DNA from: Micrococcales bacterium
Lineage (GTDB): Bacteria > Actinomycetota > Actinomycetes > Actinomycetales > Microbacteriaceae
Reading direction: 5' to 3'
Assembly: GCA_017306245.1 (NCBI GenBank)
Contig: JAFKIY010000002.1
Span: 1 to 64,000, forward strand
Length of the DNA: 64,000 nt
Shown: one piece after another, positions 8,500-16,823 of the stretch
How the letters are laid out: each line of letters opens with the position of its first letter
Position numbering within the stretch: the stretch's first letter is position 1
The notes under the pieces: generated by a model
The model's database searches: none
Told to the model about the DNA's origin: nothing
What the model saw: the letters and a program-made list of their open reading frames with translations, nothing else
Program-made: the position numbers and the translations under genes

Positions 8500-9993
8500 A
8501 TGGCTACAAAGTCGGCGCCGCGCACTTCCTCGATGGAAGACGACGCGCACCTCAAGAAGCTCGGGTACGACGGAAAGTTCGACCGCTCGCTTTCGGTCTG
8601 GGGCACGTTCGCCCTCGGGTTCACCTACCTCTCCCCGCTCGTCGGCGTGTACTCGCTGTTCGCCTTCGGGTTGGCGGCGGGCGGACCACCGTCGATCTTC
8701 TGGCTCGTCATTGTCGGAGCCGGCCAGCTGCTGGTCGCGCTGGTATTCGGCGAGGTGGTGTCCCAGTACCCGATCTCCGGCGGGATCTACCCGTGGGTTC
8801 GTCGACTCTCCAACGCGAGGTTCGCCTGGATGGCCGCGTGGGTTTACATCTGGGCCGTCATCGTGACCGTCACTTCCGTAGCGGAGTACGGGACAAGCTT
8901 CCTCGCGAGCCTCTTCGATCTGGAATCGACGAAAGAGCTCACGCTCATCCTCGCCGTCGCACTGCTTGTGGTCGCGCTGGTCGTCAACCTCAGCGGAACG
9001 AAGAACCTTGCCAGGGTCGCCAAAATCGGCCTCGCGGCAGAGCTCATCGGCGTCATCGGGGTCGGGCTCTTCCTTATGATCTTCGAGCGGAAGAACGACT
9101 TCTCGGTCCTCTTCGACACATTCGGGACGCAAGGGGACGGCAGCTACCTTCCCGTCTTCATCGGAGCAGCGCTCACCGGGCTCTTCCTCTTCTACGGATT
9201 CGAAGCGTGCGGTGAAGTGGCCGAAGAAGTTTCGGACCCGGCCAGGGCAATTCCTCGCGCGATGATCATGACGATCCTCGTCGGCGGGGTATCCGGCATT
9301 GTCGCGTTCCTCGGCTACATCCTCGCGGCGCCGGACCTCGCGGCCATCGTGAGTGGCAAGGACGGAGATCCGATCGCCGGCATCCTGGAAGCGTCGCTCG
9401 GCACCGTGGGATCCAAAATCTTCCTCGTCGTCGCGCTCACCGCGTTCCTCTCCTGCGTGTTGAGCCTCCAGGCGGCCGGGAGCCGACTGCTCTACTCCTT
9501 CGGGCGCGACGGGATGATGCCGGGCCACCAGTGGCTCGCCAAACTCTCCACCAAGAAGGTGCCGCGGAACGCGCTGCTCGTGGCGTGCATCGTGCCGATC
9601 CTGATCTGCCTCCTGATCTACATCGGGGAAGATGGGCTGCTCAACCAGATCACCGCGTTCGCTGTTCTCGGCATCTACTTCGCCTTCCAATCGGTCGTGC
9701 TCGCGTCGCTCCTCGCGCGGTTCAAAGGCTGGAAGCCCGCGGGCCCGTTCAGCCTCGGCGCCTGGGGGCTCATCGTGAACGTGGTCGCCCTCGTTTACGG
9801 CGTGGCCGCCATGTTCCTCCTCGCCTGGCCGGGAACGAGCGGCGACTTCCTCACCGACTGGATCGTGCTGGTCGGGCTCGCGCTGGTGGTCGTCACCGGT
9901 GTGATCTACATGATGATCGCCCGACCGGGCCGCGCGTCGACCATCCCGGAAGGCGACGCGCTCGAGATCGCCGCCTTGCTTCGGAAGGGCTGA
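8500..9993 (+). CDS. Amino acid/polyamine (APC superfamily) permease
   Basis: A 497-residue secondary transporter with about 12 hydrophobic segments. The N-terminus (LGYDGKFDRSLSVWGTFALGFTYLSP) and the conserved VSQYPISGGIYPWVRRL region place it in the eukaryote-like amino acid/choline permease branch of the APC family. A second mark is GFEACGEVAEEVSDPARAIPRA (about residue 235). The start ATG 8500 has AAAGGA upstream. It stands alone between tRNA-Gly and dcd, so context gives no substrate. GABA, amino acids or amines are all possible. Confidence 0.8.
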   Translation: MATKSAPRTSSMEDDAHLKKLGYDGKFDRSLSVWGTFALGFTYLSPLVGVYSLFAFGLAAGGPPSIFWLVIVGAGQLLVALVFGEVVSQYPISGGIYPWVRRLSNARFAWMAAWVYIWAVIVTVTSVAEYGTSFLASLFDLESTKELTLILAVALLVVALVVNLSGTKNLARVAKIGLAAELIGVIGVGLFLMIFERKNDFSVLFDTFGTQGDGSYLPVFIGAALTGLFLFYGFEACGEVAEEVSDPARAIPRAMIMTILVGGVSGIVAFLGYILAAPDLAAIVSGKDGDPIAGILEASLGTVGSKIFLVVALTAFLSCVLSLQAAGSRLLYSFGRDGMMPGHQWLAKLSTKKVPRNALLVACIVPILICLLIYIGEDGLLNQITAFAVLGIYFAFQSVVLASLLARFKGWKPAGPFSLGAWGLIVNVVALVYGVAAMFLLAWPGTSGDFLTDWIVLVGLALVVVTGVIYMMIARPGRASTIPEGDALEIAALLRKG

Positions 9994-10017
9994 ACCGCAA
10001 CAGACCACTCCGGGCTC

Positions 10018-10041
10018 GGCCGTCGTCCTCCAGCGGCGGCC
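10018..10041 (+). terminator. Possible terminator hairpin after the APC permease
   Basis: GGCCGTCG (10018-10025) pairs with CGGCGGCC (10034-10041) with one G-T wobble and an 8-base loop. No T tract follows. It lies between the permease stop and dcd. Confidence 0.35.
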
Positions 10042-10062
10042 GGGCTCGGCTAGTCTCATTCC

Positions 10063-10644
10063 ATGCTGCTCTCCGACCGCGACATCAAGGCAGAACTCGA
10101 GGCGGGTCGCGTGGGTCTCGACCCGCTCGACCTCGCCATGATTCAGCCCTCCAGCATCGACGTGCGCCTCGATCGCTTCTTCCGGCTGTTCGACAACCAC
10201 AAGTACCCGTTCATCGACCCGGCGGAAGACCAGCCCGAGCTGACCCACCTCGTCGAGACGGATGACGACCAGCCGTTCATCCTGCATCCCGGCGAGTTCG
10301 CGCTCGCATCAACCTTCGAGCAGGTGACGCTCCCGGATGACGTGGCCGCCCGCCTTGAGGGCAAGAGCTCGCTTGGCCGGCTCGGCCTGCTCACGCACTC
10401 CACGGCCGGATTCATCGACCCTGGGTTTACCGGCCACGTGACGCTGGAACTCAGCAACGTCGCCACGCTGCCCATCAAACTCTGGCCGGGCATGAAGATC
10501 GGGCAACTGTGCTTCTTCCGGCTCTCCTCGCCCGCGGAGAAACCGTACGGGTCGAGCGAATACAGCTCCCGGTACCAAGGTCAGCGCGGTCCCACCGCGA
10601 GCCGGTCATTCCAGAACTTCCACCGCACCAGCACCGGCCGGTAG
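10063..10644 (+). CDS. dcd: dCTP deaminase, probably bifunctional (dUMP-forming)
   Basis: A 193-residue trimeric nucleotide deaminase that converts dCTP to dUTP. In actinobacteria and related groups it commonly also hydrolyses this to dUMP, feeding thymidylate synthesis. The family signatures are [24 protein letters not shown] and [20 protein letters not shown], which carries the catalytic glutamate region. The full length and C-terminal tail ([15 protein letters not shown]) are intact. It is convergent with the downstream hydrolase, one base apart. Confidence 0.93.
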   Translation: MLLSDRDIKAELEAGRVGLDPLDLAMIQPSSIDVRLDRFFRLFDNHKYPFIDPAEDQPELTHLVETDDDQPFILHPGEFALASTFEQVTLPDDVAARLEGKSSLGRLGLLTHSTAGFIDPGFTGHVTLELSNVATLPIKLWPGMKIGQLCFFRLSSPAEKPYGSSEYSSRYQGQRGPTASRSFQNFHRTSTGR

Positions 10645-10645
10645 G

Positions 10646-11515
10646 TCAGCGCGCGACACCGACTCCGTCGCGAGCATGCGCGAGAGTGTCGAGGAAGTCG
10701 AGCACGGCATCCAGCACGGCATCGGCCGCCAGGATGCGGGAGTGGCCGAGACCCTCCGTCGCGAGAATACGATTCTTCCCCAGATGCGCATGGGCGAGCC
10801 GTTCCGCGTCGCCGAACGGGATCATCCGGTCTGCTCGATCGTGGATGATCAGCAAGGGGGACTCCGACGGAAGGGGCTTTTGCGCGGCCGAGTAGCGCTG
10901 CCAGACTTCGCGATCACCGTCGAAGACGCGGTCTTCGAGGCGCTCGCGGACCCGGTCGCTCATCGCAGGGGAGAGCCCGAGCGCACGGCAGAACAGGGGA
11001 ACGAGAGGGGTGAGGTCAGCGAGACCGCTGATTGAGATGAAACCATCCGCCGCCAGCCCCCTGTGGGTTGCCGCCGCCACCGCCGGCGTGCCCAGCGAGT
11101 GCGAAATGACCGCCTCGAAACGTCCGTAGCGGCTCGCCAGATCGGCGAGGACCGCGCCGTAGTCGATGACATTGGTGCGCCGTCCCGAGGATTTGCCGTG
11201 GCCCGGGGCATCCAGCGCGACGATCGTGCGCTCGCGCGAGCGCAACTCCCGAACGATCGGCGCGAAATCGGATGCACGCCCCTCCCAGCCGTGCACGAGC
11301 AGAATCACGCGCGGGCCCGACCCCCACCGGTAGAGAGCGATCTGATGCCCGGCGATACCCTCCCGAGTCTCGCGAGCGAGTTCCATGACGGGTTCAGCCT
11401 CAGGGCTGACGGAGCCGGGCTTTCGCGGAGTGCGCCACGCCCGCCAGACGACCTCTGCCGTGAGCTGTGGTGCAATCCTCTCCAGTTGCGGCAGTGATTT
11501 CAGCAGCACAGACAT
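10646..11515 (-). CDS. Alpha/beta hydrolase
   Basis: A 289-residue alpha/beta hydrolase. It shows the oxyanion motif LLVHGWEGRASDF, a nucleophile elbow SHSLGTPA (Ser in SxSxG, a variant of GxSxG), an acid loop in IIHDRADRMIPF and a histidine in EGLGHSRIL. The start at ATG 11515 has GGAGG at 11521-11525. A cap-like insertion covers about residues 150-210. The substrate is unknown; it resembles small cytoplasmic esterases. It is divergent from a TetR gene 74 bases away, so the TetR protein probably controls it. Confidence 0.8.
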   Translation of the reverse strand: MSVLLKSLPQLERIAPQLTAEVVWRAWRTPRKPGSVSPEAEPVMELARETREGIAGHQIALYRWGSGPRVILLVHGWEGRASDFAPIVRELRSRERTIVALDAPGHGKSSGRRTNVIDYGAVLADLASRYGRFEAVISHSLGTPAVAAATHRGLAADGFISISGLADLTPLVPLFCRALGLSPAMSDRVRERLEDRVFDGDREVWQRYSAAQKPLPSESPLLIIHDRADRMIPFGDAERLAHAHLGKNRILATEGLGHSRILAADAVLDAVLDFLDTLAHARDGVGVAR

Positions 11516-11553
11516 AACAGCCTCCAACGTTCAACTATGGGGTGGTAAAACAA

Positions 11554-11571
11554 TACGAACGATCGTACAAT
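11554..11571. promoter_or_regulatory. TetR operator candidate and -10 box in divergent region
   Basis: TACGA-ACGA-TCGTA (11554-11567) is a palindrome with perfect 5-bp arms. It overlaps TACAAT (11566-11571), a good -10 for the rightward TetR gene. Its position would let one bound regulator block both divergent promoters. Confidence 0.5.
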
Positions 11572-11589
11572 TAAGTTAGCGAGGTGACA

Positions 11590-12231
11590 ATGGCTACGAC
11601 AGTGATTGATGGACGCCGGCGGCGCGGCGACGAATCGCGACGCGCCATTCTGAGCGACGCGGTCAACCTCGCCTCCATCCACGGACTCGACGGACTGTCC
11701 ATCGGCACCCTCGCGGAGCGCACGGGTGCGAGCAAGAGCGGCATCGTCGCCCTGTTCGGCAGCAAGCTCGACTTGCAACTGGCCACCATCCAGGCGGCCC
11801 GCGAACTCTTCCTCACTCGGGTCGTGGAACCGACGCTTCGAGCGCCGCGCGGGGTGACGCGGCTGTGGACGCTCTGTCGCACCTGGCTCGACTATTCCCG
11901 TGGTCGCACCTTCGATGGCGGATGCTTCTTCCGCGCGGCGGCCGCAGAAGCGGACTCCAAGGCCGGTCCGGTCCGGGACGCGCTCGTGGCCATCGACGAC
12001 GAGTGGATCGCCTTCGTTGAACGCTGCGTCTCGCTCGCCGAGGAAGAACTCCCGGCGTTGCGAAACCCCCAACTTCTCGCGTTCGAGCTCATCGCCCTTC
12101 TGGACGCGGCGAACCGCGGCTCGCTGTTGCACGGCAACGATCACGACTACGACCTGGCCGAAATCGCGATGCGCTCGCGCCTCATCGCTGCCGGGGCCGA
12201 CCCCGAGCTGCTGGACAGTATCCGGATATAG
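11590..12231 (+). CDS. TetR-family transcriptional regulator
   Basis: A 213-residue one-component repressor. The N-terminal helix-turn-helix lies at about residues 15-55 (ILSDAVNLASIHGLDGLSIGTLAERTGASKSGIVALFGSK). The C-terminal ligand domain carries the TetR_C pattern around TFDGGCFFRAAAAEADSK. Start choice: ATG 11590 with GAGG five bases upstream; an in-frame GTG at 11584 is the alternative. The likely target is the divergent hydrolase and itself. The ligand is unknown. Confidence 0.85.
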   Translation: MATTVIDGRRRRGDESRRAILSDAVNLASIHGLDGLSIGTLAERTGASKSGIVALFGSKLDLQLATIQAARELFLTRVVEPTLRAPRGVTRLWTLCRTWLDYSRGRTFDGGCFFRAAAAEADSKAGPVRDALVAIDDEWIAFVERCVSLAEEELPALRNPQLLAFELIALLDAANRGSLLHGNDHDYDLAEIAMRSRLIAAGADPELLDSIRI

Positions 12232-12268
12232 CCTGTTCAGCACACGTGAGGGCTACTAGAATTTGCGA

Positions 12269-13090
12269 ATGGATCGGCGCCAGGCGCTGTGTGGACTGAC
12301 CGCCATGACCGCTTTGGCCCTGGCCGGTTGCGCGAGCCCAACCCCCCAGGACGCCCACCTTCGCACCCCCGTCCCGACCTTCACGACGACGCCGGGGCCC
12401 AGACCCACCCCCGAGTACGTGCCGCCGCGCACCGGAACTCGGAAAGTCCCTCCGCCCAACCTGAAGAAGATCACTCGCCCCCGCGGCGCCCTTTACGAGC
12501 TTCCGGGGGAAGGGAACCTGCTGGCGTGGACCGTCGACGACGGTGTGAGTTCCGAGGTCGTTGCCGCCTACGCGAAGTTCGCCGCCACAACCGGGACCAG
12601 AATCACGTTCTTCCCGAATGGCGTATACAGTTCGTGGACCGAAAACGCGGCTGCGCTGCGACCACTCGTCGACAGCGGCCAGGTGCAGCTGGGGAACCAC
12701 ACCTACTCACACCCCGACCTCACTGGTTTGTCTGACGGCGGCATAGTGAACGAGCTCCAGAAGAACGCGGCCGTTCTGAAGAATACGTTCGGCGTCGACC
12801 CCGCGCCCTACTACCGCCCTCCCTACGGCTATCTGGATGATCGGGTGCAGAGGGTCGCGTCGGGGATCGGGTACACCGCACCGGTGATGTGGTACGGGTC
12901 GCTCGGCGACGCGGCCGTACTCGAACCCTGGCAGGTGCTCAGTTACGCGCAGGAGTGGTTCCTACCGCAGCACATTGTGCTCGGCCATGCGAACCATCCG
13001 GCCGTGACGGCGAAATTCCCGCAATTGCGCGACGTCATCCGTCAGCGCGGCCTTCAAACCGTGACTCTGGATGACGTCTTCCTGAAATAG
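12269..13090 (+). CDS. Polysaccharide deacetylase-family lipoprotein
   Basis: A 273-residue exported lipoprotein: signal DRRQALCGLTAMTALALAGC with lipobox LAGC (Cys about 20). A Pro/Thr-rich linker of about 50 residues follows, then a NodB-like deacetylase domain. Metal-binding motifs are WTVDDG (the TFDDG equivalent) and NHTYSHPDL (HxxxH type), with RPPYGY as the third family motif. The enzyme would remove acetyl groups from cell-wall or other glycans outside the membrane. The first Asp motif has V where F is usual. Start: ATG 12269; an in-frame TTG at 12263 is possible, and neither has a well-placed ribosome binding site. Confidence 0.82.
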   Translation: MDRRQALCGLTAMTALALAGCASPTPQDAHLRTPVPTFTTTPGPRPTPEYVPPRTGTRKVPPPNLKKITRPRGALYELPGEGNLLAWTVDDGVSSEVVAAYAKFAATTGTRITFFPNGVYSSWTENAAALRPLVDSGQVQLGNHTYSHPDLTGLSDGGIVNELQKNAAVLKNTFGVDPAPYYRPPYGYLDDRVQRVASGIGYTAPVMWYGSLGDAAVLEPWQVLSYAQEWFLPQHIVLGHANHPAVTAKFPQLRDVIRQRGLQTVTLDDVFLK

Positions 13091-13094
13091 CCGA

Positions 13095-13616
13095 TCAGGC
13101 GGACAGTTCGGCCTGCTGCAACACGAGCCAGGGGCTGAACGCGAAAGGTGCGGCGGTGACCGCTTTCGCGAGCGCCTTCGGGTCGGTCCAGGCCCACTCC
13201 GCCACCTCGTCCGGATTGGCCGCAACGGCATCCGTCGTCACCGCCCGGAAGACGGGGCAGATCTCGTTCTCGACGATGCCGCTCGCATCCACCGCACGGT
13301 AGCGAAAGTCGGGCAGCAGCGGTGTGACACGCGAAATCGTGATTCCCAGCTCGAGCTGGGCGCGCCGGGCGAGCGCATCCTGCAGAGATTCGCCGGGTGC
13401 CGGATGCCCGCAGAACGAGTTCGTCCACACTCCTGGCCAGGTGAGCTTGCCGAGCGCCCGCCGCGTGACGAGAACCTGGTCTGCCTCGTTGTAGACGTGG
13501 CAGGAGAACGCGAGGTGCAAGGGCGTGTCCGCGGTGTGGACGGCGAACTTCTCGAAGGAGCCCGTCGGCGTGCCATCCTCGTCGACGAGGATCACCAGTT
13601 CTGGTTCTGCGCTCAT
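13095..13616 (-). CDS. idi: Isopentenyl-diphosphate delta-isomerase, type 1
   Basis: A 173-residue Nudix-fold isomerase that interconverts IPP and DMAPP for isoprenoid synthesis. Catalytic Cys69 lies in SFCGHP, and the acidic pair in VENE (residues 116 and 118). HLAFSCHVYN carries metal-ligand histidines, and PGESLQDALARRAQLELGI is the Nudix-like helix. Length is normal. It is convergent with the deacetylase gene, 4 bases apart. Confidence 0.93.
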   Translation of the reverse strand: MSAEPELVILVDEDGTPTGSFEKFAVHTADTPLHLAFSCHVYNEADQVLVTRRALGKLTWPGVWTNSFCGHPAPGESLQDALARRAQLELGITISRVTPLLPDFRYRAVDASGIVENEICPVFRAVTTDAVAANPDEVAEWAWTDPKALAKAVTAAPFAFSPWLVLQQAELSA

Positions 13617-13632
13617 GGTTGAACCCTACCGG

Positions 13633-14424
13633 TCACGAATAGTCGAAGCCGAGATCGCTTGGGTAACGGCCGAGCGCCGTGAGCTGTGCTGCCGCAATCT
13701 GAAGGTGGGCCATCGCCAGTGCGAGCGGCCGCCCGCCGAAACTGATGCGGCACACCCCGAGCTCGGCAAGGCGCGTGAGCGGAATCGAGGAGGCACCCGC
13801 GATCACGGACAACGGTCCGTCGAGCTCGTCGATCGCGCGCTTCACCTTGTCTTCCGTGTCCAGCCCGAACATGAAGATGACGTCAGCGCCGGCCGCAAGG
13901 TAGGCGTTGCCGCGCTCGCGGGCCTCCGGCCAGTCGCCACCTCCGATGAGCGTGTCGACGCGGGCATTGATGACGAGGGGAACGCCGGCGCCCTCCGCAG
14001 CCGACCGGGCCGCGGCCACTCGCCGGGCGGCGGTCGGGATGTCGAAGAGCCCGTCGCGAGCGGCGCCGATGCTGTCTTCGATGTTCAGGCCGGCAGCCCC
14101 GACGTCGATCAATCGGGTCACGCTGCGTTCGACCTCACCGTCATCCGCGCCGTAGCCTTTTTCGAAGTCGACGGTGACCGGCAATTGGACGGCATCGATG
14201 ATCACGCGCGCGGCATCCAGGGCACCGTCGAGCCCGAGGCCGCCGCCATCCGCAACCCCGTGCGCGTCGCTGATCGAGTGGCTCGCCGTGGCGATCGCCT
14301 TCACGCCGGGCACCGCGGCGACCACCTTCGCGCTCACCGCATCCCAGACGTTCACGAGAACGAGCGGGTCGCCGGGCACGTGGAGGGATCGAAGAAGGCG
14401 GGCTTTGTCGGCGAGAGCGGTCAT
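13633..14424 (-). CDS. Isocitrate lyase/PEP mutase-family protein
   Basis: A 263-residue TIM-barrel enzyme of the PEP mutase/isocitrate lyase superfamily. Landmarks are NVWDAVSAKVV near the N-terminus, TVDFEKGYG (metal-site region), GLNIEDS and NARVDTL. It lacks the KKCGH motif of true isocitrate lyase, which is encoded elsewhere in this window. Related proteins are annotated as oxaloacetate decarboxylase or carboxyphosphonoenolpyruvate mutase-like, but the reaction cannot be assigned. It is upstream of idi on the same strand with a 16-base gap and may be co-transcribed. Confidence 0.78.
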   Translation of the reverse strand: MTALADKARLLRSLHVPGDPLVLVNVWDAVSAKVVAAVPGVKAIATASHSISDAHGVADGGGLGLDGALDAARVIIDAVQLPVTVDFEKGYGADDGEVERSVTRLIDVGAAGLNIEDSIGAARDGLFDIPTAARRVAAARSAAEGAGVPLVINARVDTLIGGGDWPEARERGNAYLAAGADVIFMFGLDTEDKVKRAIDELDGPLSVIAGASSIPLTRLAELGVCRISFGGRPLALAMAHLQIAAAQLTALGRYPSDLGFDYS

Positions 14425-14526
14425 GACTCAATTCTGCGCCTCGCGGTCTCCGTGCTGCAGAAGCAGAAGACGCATGAATGTGTGTCAGAGCGCTCATAAA
14501 AACATATTCGTTGATAGACTTTCCCC

Positions 14527-14760
14527 ATGCGCACCACTGTCGACCTTCCCGATGAGCTGTTTCAGCAGCTCAAAGCGCGTGCGGTTCAGGAGCAGATCTC
14601 GCTGAAACTCCTCATCGAGAAGAGCGGATACGAATACCTCAGACAACCTCTTCGTCGATGGGATGCGAGGGACGTCACGCTCCCGTCGGCTGGGGATGGA
14701 ACCGGACGGGTGCTCGTCAATCCGGCGACGTGGTGGGATGACATCAACGAACGCGAATGA
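14527..14760 (+). CDS. vapB: VapB-type antitoxin
   Basis: A 77-residue protein beginning MRTTVDLPDELFQQLKARA, the ribbon-helix-helix pattern of VapB antitoxins. A less conserved tail follows, ending NPATWWDDINERE, which likely occupies the toxin. The last 4 bases overlap the vapC start (ATGA). The upstream region has an 8-bp palindrome GAGCGCTC that could serve in autoregulation. Confidence 0.82.
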   Translation: MRTTVDLPDELFQQLKARAVQEQISLKLLIEKSGYEYLRQPLRRWDARDVTLPSAGDGTGRVLVNPATWWDDINERE

Positions 14761-15188
14761 AAGCGATCGACACGAACATCCTCGTCTACGCGTTCCACGC
14801 GGACACCGAGCACCATGGCACGGCGCTCTCCGCGCTCAAGTCCATGATCTCCCAGGGCGAAGCGTGGGGAGTTCCCTCGCCGTGCATTCACGAATTCCTC
14901 GCAACAGTGACACGGGCCAAATACTTCTCGCATCCCGCAAGCATGAGCGAGGCGCTGTCGTTCCTGCGCGAGCTTCAGGAGCGGTACGGATGCTTCGTGC
15001 TGGACGAAAGCACGGTGCACCTTGCCACGCTCGAAAAGATTCTTCTGGCGAGCGGTGTCAGCGGCGCCAAGGTCCATGATGCGCGGATTGCGGCGATCTG
15101 CCGCGATCATGCGGTACAGGAATTGTGGAGTGCTGATCGCGACTTCAGCTACTTCCCCTGGCTCCCCACGGTAAATCCGCTCGTGTAG
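14757..15188 (+). CDS. vapC: VapC-type PIN-domain ribonuclease toxin
   Basis: A 143-residue PIN-domain protein. The acidic metal-binding residues are present: Asp5 in AIDTNILVYAF, Glu in HEFLATVTRA, Asp in KVHDARIAAIC and Asp in SADRDFS. VapC toxins are Mg-dependent RNases that usually cut tRNA or rRNA. It is complete and coupled to vapB, and convergent with the MFS gene with 3 bases between them. Confidence 0.87.
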   Translation: MKAIDTNILVYAFHADTEHHGTALSALKSMISQGEAWGVPSPCIHEFLATVTRAKYFSHPASMSEALSFLRELQERYGCFVLDESTVHLATLEKILLASGVSGAKVHDARIAAICRDHAVQELWSADRDFSYFPWLPTVNPLV

Positions 15189-15191
15189 CGA

Positions 15192-16655
15192 TCAGGTGCG
15201 CACACGCTCCGGGGCCCGCACGAACACCAACAGGACGAACCCGGTGGCAAGAACGAGGGTGATGCCGAGGATCCCGTACAGGATCTGGTTCGCCGCCGCA
15301 GCGATGAAAATACCCCACAGCAGGGAGGCGAGCCAGCTCGCGGCACGCCCCGTTGTGGCATACAGTCCGAAAATCTCTCCTTCGCGGCCGGCAGGGGTGA
15401 CTCTGGCAAGGAATGACCTCGAGGATGCCTGGGCGGGTCCGACGAACATGGCCAGGATGATTCCGACCACCCAGAACAGCGGTTTGCCCAGCTCGGCTCC
15501 GAAAAACACGGTCAGGGTGCACACGATGAGGCCGCCGATGGAGAACAGGATCACCGGCTTGGGGCCCACGCGGTCGTCCAGCCGCCCGGAAAGGATCGTG
15601 GACAATCCGGCAACGAGGTTGAGGACGATGCCGAAAATCACGAGGTCCGTGAATCCGAAGCCGAACACCGCCCCGGCGATCACCGACCCGAACGTGAAGA
15701 CCGCGGCGAGCCCGTCGCGGTAGACGGCGCTCGCGAGCAGGAACCAGAACGTGGGCCGCGTGTCCTTCCACAACCGCATGACGCTCTTGAACAGTTCGAC
15801 GTAGCTGCGGAAGAAATTCACCTTCTTGACGACGCCGATGCTCGGCGGTTCGGGCACGTTGAGCAGAATCGGGATGGCGAAGAGGATCGTCCAAATTGTC
15901 GCGCCGAGTGCCACAATGCGGAAGGTCGACGCGCTGTTACCGTCGAGAAGGCCTCCGAGGATGGCCCCGACCACGATGGCGAGTGCGGTGATGCCGCCGA
16001 GGTACCCGAACCCCCAACCGAGACCGGACACTTTGCCGACGGTCTTCTTGGTCGAGACGGAGACGAGCAGCGCGTTGTAGTTGACGCCGGCGATCTCGCC
16101 GACCACGCTGCCGATCGCGATGAGCGAAACACCGAGTAGGAACCACTGCTGCCCTGCGTCGACGAAGAACAACCCGAACTGGCACAGGACGAGCAGTCCC
16201 GTGAAAATGGCGAGCTGGAGTTTCTGCCTGCCGGCGGCATCCGCCCTCTGGCCCATGACGGGGGCGAGCAGCGCGATCAGGATGCCGGCCGCGGTGATGC
16301 CCCAACCGAGGTTTGCGGCCAACTGCCCGATGCCATCGCAGTAGGCATTGCCGACCGTCGAGGCGTCGCAATTGATGTAGGAGCCATCCGGGTTCCGTCC
16401 TGCCGCTGCGACGTCTGCGGCGAGGAAGAAGTGCGAAGTGAGAAAACTGGGGACCCAGACGAACGTGAGGAGCACCGTGTTGAAGGGTTGCGTTGCCCAG
16501 TCCCAGAGCGCCCAGGAAAACACCTGTTTGCGCGGGATAGTCTTGCCCTCCTGGAGGTCGAGGCCCATCGCCGTGATGGCTCCGGTGTTGGCGGTGGGCG
16601 GAACCCGCTTGGAGGTGGCGGCCGCGACGTCGTTGTCGGGTGTCTCATTCGTCAT
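15192..16655 (-). CDS. MFS transporter, UMF1/Atg22-like
   Basis: A 487-residue membrane protein with about 12 segments. The N-terminal pattern FSWALWDWATQPFNTVLLTFVW is the hallmark of the UMF1 (Atg22-like) branch of the major facilitator family. A large loop between the first two segments (about residues 75-115) includes NCDASTVGNAYCDG, with two cysteines that could form a disulfide outside the cell. Family members in bacteria are mostly uncharacterised; yeast Atg22 exports amino acids from the vacuole. The substrate is unknown. Confidence 0.82.
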   Translation of the reverse strand: MTNETPDNDVAAATSKRVPPTANTGAITAMGLDLQEGKTIPRKQVFSWALWDWATQPFNTVLLTFVWVPSFLTSHFFLAADVAAAGRNPDGSYINCDASTVGNAYCDGIGQLAANLGWGITAAGILIALLAPVMGQRADAAGRQKLQLAIFTGLLVLCQFGLFFVDAGQQWFLLGVSLIAIGSVVGEIAGVNYNALLVSVSTKKTVGKVSGLGWGFGYLGGITALAIVVGAILGGLLDGNSASTFRIVALGATIWTILFAIPILLNVPEPPSIGVVKKVNFFRSYVELFKSVMRLWKDTRPTFWFLLASAVYRDGLAAVFTFGSVIAGAVFGFGFTDLVIFGIVLNLVAGLSTILSGRLDDRVGPKPVILFSIGGLIVCTLTVFFGAELGKPLFWVVGIILAMFVGPAQASSRSFLARVTPAGREGEIFGLYATTGRAASWLASLLWGIFIAAAANQILYGILGITLVLATGFVLLVFVRAPERVRT

Positions 16656-16699
16656 TCAGTCAGGTTACTGGTGATCAGGTCATCCCGGGCGAAAGAATA

Positions 16700-16720
16700 C
16701 TTGAGTCATTCACACTCAAC
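16700..16720 (+). promoter_or_regulatory. HAIR box 1 (HspR operator)
   Basis: CTTGAGT-N7-ACTCAAC matches the HspR inverted repeat CTTGAGT-N7-ACTCAAG at 13 of 14 conserved bases. It lies 15 bases upstream of a -35-like TTGACA (16736-16741), so HspR bound here would flank the promoter. Confidence 0.88.
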
Positions 16721-16762
16721 TTTCAGCCTGCCAACTTGACATAGTTATCCACAGGCACGAAA

Positions 16763-16783
16763 CTTGAGTGGATGGGACTCAAG
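16763..16783 (+). promoter_or_regulatory. HAIR box 2 (HspR operator)
   Basis: CTTGAGT-N7-ACTCAAG is a perfect copy of the HspR-binding consensus. It lies 40 bases before the dnaK start and downstream of the TTGACA at 16736-16741, where it should overlap the transcription start region. With box 1 it brackets the promoter. Confidence 0.93.
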
Positions 16784-16823
16784 TCTCGGATTCTGAACTT
16801 TCACCAAAAGGAGTAAAGAGCGC

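Noticed and set aside
8446..10287. A 613-codon open frame on the minus strand opposite the APC permease
   Set aside because: Antisense to a membrane transporter; the acidic, Glu/Asp-rich translation is what such genes give in reverse.
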